Source: Bosea sp. Tri-49 (lineage in GTDB: Bacteria > Pseudomonadota > Alphaproteobacteria > Rhizobiales > Beijerinckiaceae). Taken from it: a stretch of DNA of 64,000 nt. Within the stretch, counting starts at the first letter, position 1, and each line of letters starts with the position of its first letter. A model generated the notes under the pieces. That model was not told where the DNA came from. It worked only from the letters and a program-made list of their open reading frames with translations, and made no database searches. Below are positions 1 to 11,410 of this stretch, one piece after another. A program made the position numbers and the translations under genes. The stretch is taken from positions 1,612,001 through 1,676,000 of the forward strand of contig NZ_CP017946.1 in assembly GCF_003952665.1 (NCBI RefSeq), written 5' to 3'.

Positions 1-1
1 C

Positions 2-883
2 CGACGCAGGCAGCTCGCGTTTGCCGGCATGGCCTTCGCCATGGTGATCTTCGGGGCGAATTTCGTCGTCAGCCGCCATGCAGTGCTGAACGGCCTCTCC
101 TCGCACGACATGCTGGCGCTGCGCTTCGTCACCGCCGGCTTCCTGCTCCTGCCCAGCTTCATGATGGCCGGGGGCCTGCGCGATTGCGCCGGCCTCGGCT
201 GGAAGCGCGGCCTGATCCTCGCGATCATGAGCGGCTTCCCGATGAGCTTCCTGCTCATGACCGGGCTTACCTTCGCCCCGGCAGCGCACGGCGCCGTGAT
301 CGGGCCCGGCACCGTCACGGTGATCGGTATCGTTGGCAGCGTCGTCCTGTTCGGCGCGCTGATGACGCGGCAGCTCGTGCTCGGCGTGATCGCGGTGCTC
401 ATCGGCCTCGCCTGCCTCGGCATCGCCGGCACGACGCATTCCAACCCGAGCATCGTCTTCGGCGATCTCTGCTTTCTCGGCGTCGGACTGGTCTGGGGCG
501 GTTATCCGCTGCTGATCCAGCTCTGGCGGGTCAATGCGCTCAAGGCCACGGCCGTGGTTTCAGTGCTGTCGATGGCCTATCTGCCGATCTACTTCGCCTT
601 CTATTTCCGCGGCTTCGACGTCGCGCCCTGGTGGGTGCTGGCGCTGCACGCGATCAATCAGGGCGTACTCAACGTCATCGTCGGCCTGTGGATCTGGAGC
701 TGGTCGACGCCGGTGCTCGGTCCGTCGGTCGCCGGGCGCTTTCCGCCGATGATCCCGGTGGTCGGCACGCTGCTCGCCATCCCCGTGCTCGGCGAGATCC
801 CGAGCGGGCTGCAGATCGGCGGCATCGCGCTGATCATCGCCGGGCTGTTCGCCGCCTCATGGCGTCGCCCGGCGGCGCGCTAG
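2..883 (+). CDS. EamA/DMT-family permease (5' end outside window)
   Basis: The reading frame is open from base 2, so the true start lies upstream; the ATG at 29 sits inside the first helix and is unlikely to be the start. About 293 residues are visible, forming some nine or ten hydrophobic helices. GANFVVSRHA near the beginning and PVVGTLLAIPVLGEIPSG near the end are typical of the duplicated EamA domain of drug/metabolite transporters in the inner membrane. The substrate cannot be read from sequence; members export amino acids, metabolites or drugs. The 3' end overlaps the convergent membrane-protein gene by 27 bases. Confidence 0.85.
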   Translation, partial: RRRQLAFAGMAFAMVIFGANFVVSRHAVLNGLSSHDMLALRFVTAGFLLLPSFMMAGGLRDCAGLGWKRGLILAIMSGFPMSFLLMTGLTFAPAAHGAVIGPGTVTVIGIVGSVVLFGALMTRQLVLGVIAVLIGLACLGIAGTTHSNPSIVFGDLCFLGVGLVWGGYPLLIQLWRVNALKATAVVSVLSMAYLPIYFAFYFRGFDVAPWWVLALHAINQGVLNVIVGLWIWSWSTPVLGPSVAGRFPPMIPVVGTLLAIPVLGEIPSGLQIGGIALIIAGLFAASWRRPAAR

Positions 884-1648
884 TGCCATCAGGCCGAGAT
901 TCCAGACGATACAGACGAGCAGACCGAGGCCGAGAGCCGGCCAGGAGTCGAATATCGGCGCCGTGGCGTGAACCGTGGCGAGCCCCAGCCCGAAGCCGAG
1001 CAGGCCGAGCGCACTGTTGGCGATGACGGCGGCGCTGGCCGGCCCGCCGATGCGTGGCTGCAAAATCGCGATCAGGCTCGACAATACGAGCGGCACGGCG
1101 GCAAGCACGCCCGACCAGGTCGGCCCGACCGTGGCGCTCAAGGCGGTCACGACACCAGTCAGCGTGGCGACGGTGGCGGCGCGCAATGGCAGCACATACC
1201 AGAGCCGGCCCGGAGGCTTGGCCGGGCGCGCCGCGAGATAGGGCCGGAAGATCCGATGCAGCGTCGGGAAAGCGATGATCGTCAGCGCCAGGATCGCCGG
1301 AAAGGGCAAGGCGAGTTCGCGCAGCACAACAATCGCCGCGATCCAAGTAACCAGCCCGGCGCCGAGACTGACGACCGTGCCGAAACGTTGCGCCAAAAGG
1401 ACGTAGACCAGCGACAGACAGGCATTGCCGAGATTGGAGTTCATGCTGCCCAGCGCGCTGGCTGAGATGAAGGTGGCGTCGTGATCGAGCGCGAGGAACG
1501 CCAGGACCGGCCCGGCCGAAATCGGCAGCGTCGCGATCATCGCCGCGAGCAGCGGCCCGACCCGTTCCGCCAACAGCGAACAGCTGACGACGATGGCGGC
1601 CGCGACCGCCATTTTGATGAGCAGCAGGCCAAGCCCGGGATCGATCAC
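857..1648 (-). CDS. Hypothetical multi-pass inner-membrane protein
   Basis: This 263-residue protein is almost wholly hydrophobic, with about eight predicted helices separated by short basic loops and no soluble domain. I do not recognise a family. The start is a GTG at 1648 whose bases overlap the stop codon of tgt (GTGA), so translation is probably coupled to tgt and the two form an operon. The 3' end runs 27 bases into the convergent EamA gene. Function is unknown; a transporter-like role is only a guess from topology. Confidence 0.75.
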   Translation of the reverse strand: MIDPGLGLLLIKMAVAAAIVVSCSLLAERVGPLLAAMIATLPISAGPVLAFLALDHDATFISASALGSMNSNLGNACLSLVYVLLAQRFGTVVSLGAGLVTWIAAIVVLRELALPFPAILALTIIAFPTLHRIFRPYLAARPAKPPGRLWYVLPLRAATVATLTGVVTALSATVGPTWSGVLAAVPLVLSSLIAILQPRIGGPASAAVIANSALGLLGFGLGLATVHATAPIFDSWPALGLGLLVCIVWNLGLMALARRRATP

Positions 1649-2769
1649 GCCGGCTCGCCTCTGGCCCAGCCTTCCTTCGTCTCAGCAATAAAGTCCTCAA
1701 GCCGGCCGGCGGCGATGGCGGCGCGCAGGCCGGCCGTCAGCTCCTGGTAATAGGCCAGATTGACCCAGGTCAGCAGCATCTTGCCGAGCATCTCCTCGGC
1801 CTTGACCAGATGGTGCAGATAGGCGCGCGAATAGGTGTTGGCTGCCTGGCAGGAGGATTGCGGGTCGACCGGCCGTGGGTCTTCGGCGTGCTTGGCGTTC
1901 TTCAGATTCATCCGGCCGAAGCGGGTGAAGATCTGGCCGTGGCGTCCGGCGCGTGTCGGCATCACGCAGTCGAACATGTCGACGCCGCGCCTGACCGCCT
2001 CGACGATGTCGTCCGGCGTGCCGACGCCCATCAGGTAGCGCGGCTTCTCCTGCGGCAGATGCGGCTCGACCGTCTCGATCATCGCCAGCATGATGTCCTG
2101 CGGCTCGCCGACCGCGAGCCCGCCAATGGCGTAACCCTTGAGGTCCATGGCGGCGAGCTCGCGGGCGCTCTCGACGCGCAGGGACGGCACCGCCCCGCCC
2201 TGGACAATACCGAACAGCGCCCTGCCCGCCGGATCGCCAAACGCCGTCTTGCAGCGCTCGGCCCAGCGCAGCGAGAGCCGCATCGCCTTCTCGGCGACCT
2301 TGTCCTCGCAGGGCAGCGAAACGCATTCGTCGAGCTGCATAACGATATCCGAACCGAGCAGGTTCTGGATCTCGACCGAGCGCTCCGGCGTCAGCACATG
2401 CTTCGAGCCGTCGATATGCGACTGGAAGGTGACGCCCTCCTCGGTCAGCTTGCGCAGATTGGCGAGCGACATCACCTGGAAGCCGCCGGAATCGGTCAGG
2501 ATCGGGTGCGGCCAGTTCATGAACTTGTGCAGGCCGCCAAGCCTGGCGACGCGCTCGGCACCCGGCCGCAGCATCAGATGATAGGTGTTGCCGAGCACGA
2601 CATCGGCGCCGAGCGCCTTGACCTGCTCGGGATACATGCCCTTGACCGTGGCGGCGGTGCCGACCGGCATGAAGGCCGGCGTGCGGATCATACCGCGCGG
2701 CATGCGAACCTCGCCGGTGCGGGCTGCGCCGTCCCGGCCGAGTAGGTGAAAGCTGAAATCCGTCGTCAT
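1645..2769 (-). CDS. tgt: Queuine tRNA-ribosyltransferase (tRNA-guanine transglycosylase)
   Basis: Swaps guanine-34 for preQ1 in tRNAs with GUN anticodons, in queuosine synthesis. The 374-residue length is normal. The N-terminal [16 protein letters not shown], the substrate-site [10 protein letters not shown] and the nucleophile region [17 protein letters not shown] are all intact. The usual C-terminal zinc site is not: the segment [20 protein letters not shown] keeps one Cys (residue 307), while the positions of the other two Cys are Ser and Ala, and the usual His (family pattern H-N before the YYQ segment) is Val (TWVNLAYYQ). The rest of that subdomain is well conserved, so this looks like loss of metal binding rather than decay. 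The downstream membrane gene overlaps its stop. Confidence 0.97.
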   Translation of the reverse strand: MTTDFSFHLLGRDGAARTGEVRMPRGMIRTPAFMPVGTAATVKGMYPEQVKALGADVVLGNTYHLMLRPGAERVARLGGLHKFMNWPHPILTDSGGFQVMSLANLRKLTEEGVTFQSHIDGSKHVLTPERSVEIQNLLGSDIVMQLDECVSLPCEDKVAEKAMRLSLRWAERCKTAFGDPAGRALFGIVQGGAVPSLRVESARELAAMDLKGYAIGGLAVGEPQDIMLAMIETVEPHLPQEKPRYLMGVGTPDDIVEAVRRGVDMFDCVMPTRAGRHGQIFTRFGRMNLKNAKHAEDPRPVDPQSSCQAANTYSRAYLHHLVKAEEMLGKMLLTWVNLAYYQELTAGLRAAIAAGRLEDFIAETKEGWARGEPA

Positions 2770-2847
2770 GGACGCGGGCCTAGCCCAGCGCCACCTTTCG
2801 CGAAAGAGCCTTGCACGCCGGGCGGGGCTGTGCCGGCAGCCGGGCGC

Positions 2848-3198
2848 TCAGCGCTTGGCGAAAGCAGCCTCATAGACATCCGGCTTGAAGGCGAGGATGC
2901 GACGATCACCGAGATCGAGCACCGGGCGCTTGATCATCGTCGGCTGCGCCAGCATCAGCGCGATCGCCTTCTTGGCATCGAGGCCTTGCTTGTCGGCCTC
3001 GGGCAGCTCGCGGAAGGTCGTGCTTCCCTTGTTGAGGACCTTCTCCCAGCCGAGTTCCTTGCACCAGGCTTCGAGCCTGGGCTTGTCGATGCCGGAGACG
3101 CGATAGTCGTGGAAGGCGTAGGGAATCTTGTGCGCGTCGAGCCAGCTCCAGGCCTTCTTCATCGTGTCGCAGTTCTTGATGCCGTAGAGCGTGACCAT
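2848..3198 (-). CDS. ArsC/Spx-family thioredoxin-fold protein (YffB-like)
   Basis: The 116-residue protein starts MVTLYGIKNCDTMKKA. An upstream in-frame start at 3240 would add a basic tail with no family resemblance, so I chose 3198. It has the arsenate-reductase fold with a single N-terminal Cys (residue 10) and the motif MIKRPVLDLGDR near residue 90, typical of the YffB/Spx-like branch rather than true ArsC. These are presumed glutathione-dependent thiol reductases of unknown substrate. It lies upstream of tgt on the same strand, with a 78-base gap. Confidence 0.88.
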   Translation of the reverse strand: MVTLYGIKNCDTMKKAWSWLDAHKIPYAFHDYRVSGIDKPRLEAWCKELGWEKVLNKGSTTFRELPEADKQGLDAKKAIALMLAQPTMIKRPVLDLGDRRILAFKPDVYEAAFAKR

Positions 3199-3429
3199 CG
3201 TCCTGACCGTCTCTGATTGCCGTCGGCGCCGAGGTGGCATGCGGCCGACCGGAGATCAAGCGACCCCGCCGCCTGGCGCCGGACTACGGCGAAGAAAGCT
3301 GAGTGTTCCGAGCAGGCGCTCGTTGCCATCGCCGATCGCAGCGCGGACAATCATGCGTCTCTCGCGTCCTGTCATCCGGCCGGTAACGATGGCGCGTATC
3401 GGGCGAGCAAGGAATCGGATGGGCGCGCC

Positions 3430-4011
3430 ATGATCGACCAGTTGCAGCAGGCCGCGACGAGCGACGACAAGCTCGATATCCCCTTCCGCCCCTGGAAGGA
3501 CCACACCGCGGCGGGCGTGGACTTTCCCGACCTCTCCATTACGACCAGCGAAGCGGCTTTGACCCGTCCCATCGTCGATGCGCTCGCGTCGCGGATACCG
3601 GCCAATATCGAGGTGCTCGCCGGCATCGACATCGGCGGGCTCGGCCTTGCCGGAGCGCTGGCCTATCGCAACGGCCTCGGCTTCATCGACATCCGCAAGG
3701 TCGATTCGCTGCGCAACGGCGTGATGCGCAGCATCATGGCCAACTACGAGCTCGGCGAAGGCGTGGTGATCTCTAAGGGCTCGCGGCTGGCGGGACGCCA
3801 AGTCGCGATCGTCGACGATTGCCTGATCTCCGGGGGCACGGCGATGGCGGCAGCGCGGCTGATCCGCCGGCTCGGCGGCCATTGCGACACGGCGCTCTTT
3901 GTCTTCGACATCGACCGGATGGGTGGGCGTGAGCGTCTTGCCGGCGGTGGGATCAGGGCAGAGGTGTTGCGCACCGTCCCGCGAACAGCGCCGGAGAGCG
4001 AAGGCGCCTAG
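3430..4011 (+). CDS. Phosphoribosyltransferase-family protein
   Basis: A 193-residue protein with the PRPP-binding loop QVAIVDDCLISGGTAMAAA at about residues 123-141, a slightly relaxed form of the VVDDxxxTGxT motif. The part before it (EVLAGIDIGGLGLAGALAYR) matches the pyrophosphate-loop region of adenine/orotate-type phosphoribosyltransferases. The ATG at 3430 is preferred because upstream translation in the same frame is low-complexity. The nucleobase substrate cannot be stated; it may be a regulatory or orphan member. It converges on the RNA-ligase-like gene, with only 15 bases between stops. Confidence 0.8.
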   Translation: MIDQLQQAATSDDKLDIPFRPWKDHTAAGVDFPDLSITTSEAALTRPIVDALASRIPANIEVLAGIDIGGLGLAGALAYRNGLGFIDIRKVDSLRNGVMRSIMANYELGEGVVISKGSRLAGRQVAIVDDCLISGGTAMAAARLIRRLGGHCDTALFVFDIDRMGGRERLAGGGIRAEVLRTVPRTAPESEGA

Positions 4012-4026
4012 GCGACGTCGGCGCGA

Positions 4027-4662
4027 TCATCGGGTGCCGAGTTGCCAGCGGGCAAGATGGTCGTGGCGGCTTGTGCCATGAACGCTGCGGATCAGAACGA
4101 ACTCCCGAACCGGAAAGCTCGCAGGCGGGATTATTGGCTTGCTGAATGGGCGCTCATCGTAGAGCAGCGTCACATGCGGTCCGAATTTGGACGGCGTCCG
4201 AAAACCTCGTGCCCGCATCTCGCGACGCAGGCTTCTCTGAAGCCTGTCGAGGATCGAGAACGTCTGGCTCGTTTCAAGAAAAACGGCCTGTCGATCGCCG
4301 CGTTTGCCATGCCCCGCGACATGGTCGAAGGCGACAGTGAACCCCGGCGCGACCACGGAAGCGCCAACCTTCTCCAAGGCTGCGATCTCCTCGCTGGCAG
4401 CTCCGCCATATCGCTCGATGCCGCACAAGGTGACGTGATAGCGCGCCAGTCCGATCGGCCACCCCCGCAAATCGTGCGAACTGCGAAGATCATGGGCGAA
4501 CGCATCGATCGCCGCAGCATCTTTTGGCGGCGGCACCAGCGCGAAGAAGTATCTGATCCAGCCAGGGGCGACTAAGGTCTTCGACCAGTCACGGCCGCCC
4601 ACGATCCCGTAGCGGGCATCCCAACTGAACAGATCTGGTTGATCTGGAGATGGCCTTCCCAT
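4027..4662 (-). CDS. 2'-5' RNA ligase / cyclic phosphodiesterase (2H superfamily)
   Basis: The 211-residue protein has the two HxT motifs that define the 2H phosphoesterases: RYHVTLCGI around residue 73 and FGPHVTLLYD around residue 161. The segment WIRYFFALVPPP opens the domain. Family members (LigT/ThpR) hydrolyse or form 2'-5' or 2',3'-cyclic phosphodiester bonds in RNA; the physiological substrate is usually unknown. A roughly 30-residue N-terminal extension (DQPDLFSWDARYG) precedes the domain. It is convergent with the phosphoribosyltransferase gene. Confidence 0.85.
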   Translation of the reverse strand: MGRPSPDQPDLFSWDARYGIVGGRDWSKTLVAPGWIRYFFALVPPPKDAAAIDAFAHDLRSSHDLRGWPIGLARYHVTLCGIERYGGAASEEIAALEKVGASVVAPGFTVAFDHVAGHGKRGDRQAVFLETSQTFSILDRLQRSLRREMRARGFRTPSKFGPHVTLLYDERPFSKPIIPPASFPVREFVLIRSVHGTSRHDHLARWQLGTR

Positions 4663-4703
4663 CGCCAGTATTTAGAACAAACAAAGAACAAAAACAACCA
4701 CCC

Positions 4704-6878
<2,175 letters not shown>

Positions 6879-6896
6879 GGCTGGGTAGGTCTGCCC

Positions 6897-7310
6897 TCAC
6901 CGCGGCGGCAGCTTCTCGTGTCTCGGAATGCCTGGAGGCACATGGTCCCAGGGCTGGGCGACCGAATGCCAGAACACCATCTCTGGCTTGTAGCGGCCGG
7001 GCTCGTCGAGGCTGCCGGCGCGGACGATGAACAGGTCGGGAATGTCCGGAAAGGTCAGATAAACGGGAGAGCCGCAGGTCGGGCAGAAGGCACAGCGCTT
7101 GACCGTGCCGCCCTCGCCGACAACGTCCCAGGTGCTCGCCTTGCCCTCGACCGTGACCGGCGCGCCGACGAAGCTCAGATAGGAGCTGTGGCCGGTGCCG
7201 CTTTGCTGCTGGCACTGGCGGCATTGGCAGTCATTGCTCTCGATCGGCTCGGCCGCGATCTCATAGCGGATCGCGCGGCAGGCGCAGCCGCCCGTGTAGG
7301 CATAGCTCAT
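6897..7310 (-). CDS. GFA-family (CENP-V/GFA fold) zinc protein
   Basis: 137 residues with the zinc-binding Cys pattern of the GFA fold: GGCACRAIRYEI near residue 8, CQCRQCQQQSG near residue 28, and CAFCPTCGSPVY near residue 72. The prototype was described as glutathione-dependent formaldehyde-activating, but most members have no proven activity. A GGAGA site lies 6 bases before the ATG at 7310, better spaced than for the ATG at 7316. It is the last gene of an ArsR-AHSA1-GFA series on the minus strand, so the ArsR protein may control it. Confidence 0.88.
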   Translation of the reverse strand: MSYAYTGGCACRAIRYEIAAEPIESNDCQCRQCQQQSGTGHSSYLSFVGAPVTVEGKASTWDVVGEGGTVKRCAFCPTCGSPVYLTFPDIPDLFIVRAGSLDEPGRYKPEMVFWHSVAQPWDHVPPGIPRHEKLPPR

Positions 7311-7359
7311 CGTCATTCTCCAGGAAGGGATGCTGGGCAGCCGGGGCAGTCCTGCGGCG

Positions 7360-7824
7360 TCAATTGTCCTCGCCGGCGACGTCGCCGAGGCGGGGCAGAA
7401 TAGTCTTCCAGCCACGCCCCATATTCGTGAACGCGGCCTCGTTGCGTGGCAGTTCGAAGCCGGAATGGACGAGGCGCACGCGGGTGCCGCTCGCTGCCTT
7501 GGACAGTGTCCAGGTGACGACGGTGTCAAGCCGGGAGCCGTAGCCGGCATTGCCGTCGTCGCCGCCCCTCCAGGAATAAGCCAGGCGCTCGTTGGGGATG
7601 ACGTCCAGCACCTGGCAGTGGATCGTCCCGTCCCAGGCGCCTGCCGGCGTCGTCTTGAAGGTGAAGCGCGTCCCCTCGACCGGAGCGAAGCCGAAGGGCT
7701 CCATGATCCAGCGGGCGATCAACTTGCTCGAGGTCAGGGCCTTCCAGATCGTCTCCGGCGCATGCGGAAGGATTTCGTCGACGACGATCTCCTGCGTGGC
7801 GGGCTGCAGGTCGATGGCGGTCAT
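7360..7824 (-). CDS. AHSA1/SRPBCC-domain protein
   Basis: A 154-residue START-like (helix-grip) protein. The opening EILPHAPETIWKALT and the later RLVHSGFELPRN are typical of AHSA1-type SRPBCC proteins, which bind hydrophobic ligands. Its ATG overlaps the stop of the ArsR gene by 4 bases, so they are translationally coupled. ArsR-AHSA1 pairs are widespread and usually autoregulated; the ligand is unknown. Confidence 0.9.
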   Translation of the reverse strand: MTAIDLQPATQEIVVDEILPHAPETIWKALTSSKLIARWIMEPFGFAPVEGTRFTFKTTPAGAWDGTIHCQVLDVIPNERLAYSWRGGDDGNAGYGSRLDTVVTWTLSKAASGTRVRLVHSGFELPRNEAAFTNMGRGWKTILPRLGDVAGEDN

Positions 7825-8150
7825 GGGTCCATCTCCTTGAGAAGGGTGCGGAGGTTGGCGAAGCGCTCGCGCCAGAAGACGCCGTAATGGCCGATCCAGT
7901 CGACGAGCGGCGCCAGCCCATCCGGCTCGGCGCGATAGAACACGTTGCGGCCCTCAGGCCGCTCGGCGACGAGGCCGGCCTGCTTCAGCGATTTGAGATG
8001 CTGGGAGATGGCGCCCTGCGTCACGCCGCTGCCGCGGGTCAGCTCCGCCACGGTGATCTCGTCACAGGCCGAGATCCGCTCGAACACCGCTCGCCGTGTC
8101 GGGTCGGCGAGTGCGCGCATGACAGTGGAGACGGAAGCGACTTCGAACAT
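7821..8150 (-). CDS. ArsR-family winged-helix repressor
   Basis: 109 residues from the ATG at 8150 (MFEVASVSTVMRALADPTRR). The winged helix includes ITVAELTRGSGVTQGAISQH and LKSLKQAGLVAERPEGRNVF. There is no metal-binding Cys cluster of the classic ArsR kind, which fits the subgroup paired with SRPBCC proteins. It is the first gene of the operon, and two tandem palindromes lie directly upstream of its start, strongly suggesting autorepression. An in-frame TTG at 8159 is a weaker start option. Confidence 0.92.
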   Translation of the reverse strand: MFEVASVSTVMRALADPTRRAVFERISACDEITVAELTRGSGVTQGAISQHLKSLKQAGLVAERPEGRNVFYRAEPDGLAPLVDWIGHYGVFWRERFANLRTLLKEMDP

Positions 8151-8158
8151 GCCAATCA

Positions 8159-8192
8159 ATTAGCCTGCGCTAATTAATTAGTCAATGCTAAT
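8159..8192. promoter_or_regulatory. Tandem palindromic operator for the ArsR operon
   Basis: Two copies of ATTAGY-N4-GCTAAT lie at 8159-8174 (perfect arms) and 8177-8192 (one mismatch). Their centres are 18 bases apart, and they begin 9 bases upstream of the ArsR ATG. The arms are AT-rich in an otherwise GC-rich region. Position and symmetry fit a dimeric winged-helix repressor site. Confidence 0.75.
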
Positions 8193-8523
8193 TTATTTGA
8201 GCACTGACGCGCGCCATCGGCGGCACGGCCGGGACGAAAGCCACCGATGCTCCCGAACGCTTCGCCCCAAGGCGCTCTTCAGCAGCCCTGACAGATATCC
8301 TCGATGCTGATGATGTCGCCTCGCCGAGATAGAGCCGACCTACGCCTGGATGATCTCGGGCGGGGTCTTTCCGGGACTGGCCATCCGGTGGACGCAGCCG
8401 ATCGCCGCGCACTGATGCATGAGAATGGTCGCGTCGTCGCGCATCACCTGCGCGGTGTCGCAGACCTCGCCCTGATGCTCAGCGCGATGATTGCGCCAAG
8501 CGGGACGGCAGCCGCCGCTCGGA
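8193..8523. other. Intergenic stretch without a supported gene
   Basis: Short open frames exist on both strands (up to about 92 codons), but none has a ribosome site, a recognisable motif or a plausible composition. It holds the promoter side of the ArsR operon at its left end and runs into the 3' end of the Crp/Fnr gene. Confidence 0.5.
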
Positions 8524-9186
8524 TCACACTCCAGCCCCTTCGGACGGCAACGAGGCAATCCGAATCAGGCGAGGAATGTTGAGATAGCAGATCGTTTTAC
8601 GAGTCGGCAGGTCGATCAATCCCTGCGCACGAAATGTGGCGAGCGTCCGGCACGCAGTTTCCAGCGTCATCCCGAGATAGTCTGCGATATCATTGCGCGG
8701 GATAACGACACGAAATGCATTTGGGAGCACAGGATCCCGGGGAAGGTGCTCGCGGATCTGGAGCAAGAACCAAGCCATTCGGCATGTCGCGCTCTTTTTT
8801 CCCGTCGCAGCCAAAAGGCGGAGGGAAGCCTGAAGAGCTTGATCGGTGCCGCTCGGCTCAGGCGCGGCAATGTCCTCGCGAGGCCGCAAGGTGCATCGCG
8901 TCAAGGTTTCAGCGGTGTAGCGCTGCAAGGCTGAAGGCGCGATGACGCTTCCGGGCCAGAAGAATGTCACGATCTGGCGAGTCCCGTCGCTCCAGAGCCG
9001 AACGGCCCTGATCGCGCCATCGACCACTTCGATGGCGTGGGGCAGGTGCTCGTCTTGCCAGAAAAGAACGACGTTGCCGGGAACGAGCCGGAGTCGAGGA
9101 TCTCGGGCCGGTGGCCGGATCAGGCTCTTTGTAGCTAAAACTCCGGAAAAATCTGTATGGCGAGAGTCGTCAAGCGTTAGCAACAT
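8524..9186 (-). CDS. Crp/Fnr-family transcriptional regulator
   Basis: 220 residues from the ATG at 9186 (MLLTLDDSRH). A cyclic-nucleotide-binding-like barrel (LFWQDEHLPHAIEVVDGAIR, then TFFWPGSVIAPSA) is followed by the Crp-type helix-turn-helix VVIPRNDIADYLGMTLETAC and RTLATFRAQGLIDL near the C-terminus. The R-NDIADYLG-T-ET form resembles the FixK/FnrN group. I see no N-terminal Cys cluster, so it is not an iron-sulphur Fnr. The target is unknown; it lies between the ArsR operon and the EPS locus. Confidence 0.88.
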   Translation of the reverse strand: MLLTLDDSRHTDFSGVLATKSLIRPPARDPRLRLVPGNVVLFWQDEHLPHAIEVVDGAIRAVRLWSDGTRQIVTFFWPGSVIAPSALQRYTAETLTRCTLRPREDIAAPEPSGTDQALQASLRLLAATGKKSATCRMAWFLLQIREHLPRDPVLPNAFRVVIPRNDIADYLGMTLETACRTLATFRAQGLIDLPTRKTICYLNIPRLIRIASLPSEGAGV

Positions 9187-9457
9187 TCGTCTAACCTCAA
9201 TCCCGCAGCCGACTAATATCAATACCGCAACGACATGATGTTCCTTGCGGTGCCGGTTCTCGACTGGGTTTCCGAGGTAGGCTGTAGGTGGTAGCAGCGG
9301 CTCCCCTGACGTGACATGGGCAACGGGTCGGTCGTCAGCGGTGCTCGCCTGGCGCCGCGACCTCATTCTCGGCTGAAATTCGGCTCAAGAAGCCCTACGA
9401 GCGACGGGTCGTCGAACGACAGGGTTAGGGCTCGCCTCGGCACCTCGCATGTACAAT

Positions 9458-11410
9458 CTACGCATTATAGGCTGGGCGCTGAGCGCGCTCGGGCATGCGT
9501 GAGCCGCTCGGTGTCGATGAGGCCTGCCAGTGCTCCTGGCGGGCATTCGCGTAGTGGCGGGACCAGGCGTCGAGCATGAGCAGCCGCCAGAGGATCACGC
9601 CGAAGCCTCGACCTCGGCCGGATCCATGGGTCTCCAACAGGCGCTCGACCGCCGGCACGTTCCAGTACCGGCTGGCCCGGCTTTCGGGGGCGAGCAGCCG
9701 GTCCTGAACCATCGCCCGGCCCGCCGCGCTGCGGAACCAATCGTCGAGCGGCACGCCGAAGCCGCGCTTTTGGGCTTGAAGCGTCGCCTCCGGAAGCAGC
9801 CGGGGACCGAGCGCCCTGAGCGGCAGCTTCCCATGTGTGCGATTGATGAGTGCCGAGCGCGGAAGCCGCGCTGCCCACTCGACCAGCCTGACATCCAGAA
9901 ACGGTGACCGGACCTCGATGGAATGCGCCATGGATGCCCGGTCGACCTTCACCAGCACGTCGTCGGGCAGATAGAGACCGTAGTCCAGCCGCTGCTGGCG
10001 GGCCGTGACGCCGGCGCCGCTGCTTCTTTGCCATCTCTCCCATATCGGCCTGCCCGCAATTCGCAAGCTCGGCCGCAGGTCCGGATGAACGATGCCGCCC
10101 AGTACCGGATCGTCGGGTGATTCATCGAACGCGGCCGCGCAACCATGGTCAGGCAAAGCGAGCTTCGAGAGTCGGTATCGAGCGAGCGAGCCTTGCGGCA
10201 GAAGCCGGCTCGCCATCCGAAGCGGGCCTCCCATCCGCCCGGCGGCCTTGATCACGCCGGCGCGGTTCAGGGCCTCGATGTAGCGGCGATAACCCGCGAA
10301 CATCTCGTCGCCGCCATCTCCGGACAGAAACACCGTGGCGTGCCCGGCCGCTGCCTCGCAGAGCGTGAAGAAGGGTAGCGCAGAGGGATCGCCGAAGGGC
10401 TCGTCGAAAAACCAGGACAGGCGGTCCACGTCGGCGAGCCCGCCGGACCGCTGCGGGACGATGCGGTGCTGCAATCCCACATGGTTCGCAGTGAGCGAGG
10501 CGAGCTTGCTCTCGTCCCATCCCTCCTCCGCAAAACCGATCGTGAGGGCGAGCGGCGCCACCTCGGACTTCGCCGCCATGGCGGCGACCAGCCCGCTGTC
10601 GAGGCCGCCCGAGAGAAAGAGACCGACCGGAACGTCGCTGCGAAGGCGGATGCGGACGGCGTCGAGGAGCAGGTTTTCAAGCTCGTCCAGTTCCGCCGGC
10701 GTGATCGGCCGGCGACCCGGATCATCATTGAGCGCCAGGCTCCAGTAGGGCCTCGAATACGCCGCCCCCGGCCGGTCGAGCGTCCCCGCGAGCACGTGGC
10801 CTGGTGGTAGCTTGCTGTGGCCCTCGAAAATGCAGGTTTCGCCGGGCAGATAGCCGAGCGCCAGATATTGAGCGACGGCGTCGCTGTCGACGCACTGGTC
10901 GGCATTCGGCTCGGCGACCAGCGCCTTCAGCTCGGACGCGAAACGCAGGCTGCCGTCGGCGACGGTGTAATAGAGCGGCTTCACGCCCAGCCGGTCTCGA
11001 GCCAGCACGAAGCTGCGGGCCTCTGTGTCCACGAAGGCGAGCGCGAACATGCCGTTCAACAGCGGAAGCGCCTCCGCGCCAGACCGCATCAGCAGCCGAA
11101 GCAGAACCTCCGTGTCGGAACCACTGCGGAAACGCTCTCCGGCGCGCTCCAGGTCCTGGCGAAGTTCGAGATAGTTGTAGATCTCGCCGTTGAAGACCAG
11201 CCAGTAACGCCCGTCCTCGCTGCGCATCGGCTGATGCCCCGACGGGCTGAGATCGAGGATGCTGAGGCGCCGGAAGCCGAGTTCCCAGCCGTCCCCGCTC
11301 TCGATCCCGGCATCGTCGGGGCCGCGGTGACGCAGCTGCTCGACCATCCGTAAGGTGGCCTCGTGCGCCCCCCGAGGACGTCGTCCGAACCATCCGCAAA
11401 TGCCGCACAT
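9458..11410 (-). CDS. asnB: Asparagine synthase (glutamine-hydrolysing), EPS-locus type
   Basis: 650 residues. The class II glutaminase domain starts with the catalytic Cys2 (MCGICGWFGR) and has RHRGPDDAGI and NGEIYNYLELR. The synthetase domain carries the ATP-pyrophosphatase loop LFLSGGLDSGLVAAMAA near residue 265, and PFGDPSALPFFTL. It makes asparagine, or in EPS and exosortase loci probably amidates another carboxyl group. It is the first gene at the left edge of the EPS locus and is transcribed away from the glycosyltransferase operon, sharing a 242-base intergenic region with it. Confidence 0.93.
   Translation of the reverse strand: MCGICGWFGRRPRGAHEATLRMVEQLRHRGPDDAGIESGDGWELGFRRLSILDLSPSGHQPMRSEDGRYWLVFNGEIYNYLELRQDLERAGERFRSGSDTEVLLRLLMRSGAEALPLLNGMFALAFVDTEARSFVLARDRLGVKPLYYTVADGSLRFASELKALVAEPNADQCVDSDAVAQYLALGYLPGETCIFEGHSKLPPGHVLAGTLDRPGAAYSRPYWSLALNDDPGRRPITPAELDELENLLLDAVRIRLRSDVPVGLFLSGGLDSGLVAAMAAKSEVAPLALTIGFAEEGWDESKLASLTANHVGLQHRIVPQRSGGLADVDRLSWFFDEPFGDPSALPFFTLCEAAAGHATVFLSGDGGDEMFAGYRRYIEALNRAGVIKAAGRMGGPLRMASRLLPQGSLARYRLSKLALPDHGCAAAFDESPDDPVLGGIVHPDLRPSLRIAGRPIWERWQRSSGAGVTARQQRLDYGLYLPDDVLVKVDRASMAHSIEVRSPFLDVRLVEWAARLPRSALINRTHGKLPLRALGPRLLPEATLQAQKRGFGVPLDDWFRSAAGRAMVQDRLLAPESRASRYWNVPAVERLLETHGSGRGRGFGVILWRLLMLDAWSRHYANARQEHWQASSTPSGSRMPERAQRPAYNA

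Noticed and set aside
8304..8582. Small frames on both strands between the ArsR operon and the Crp/Fnr gene
   Set aside because: They overlap each other, have no ribosome site, and run into the 3' end of the Crp/Fnr gene.
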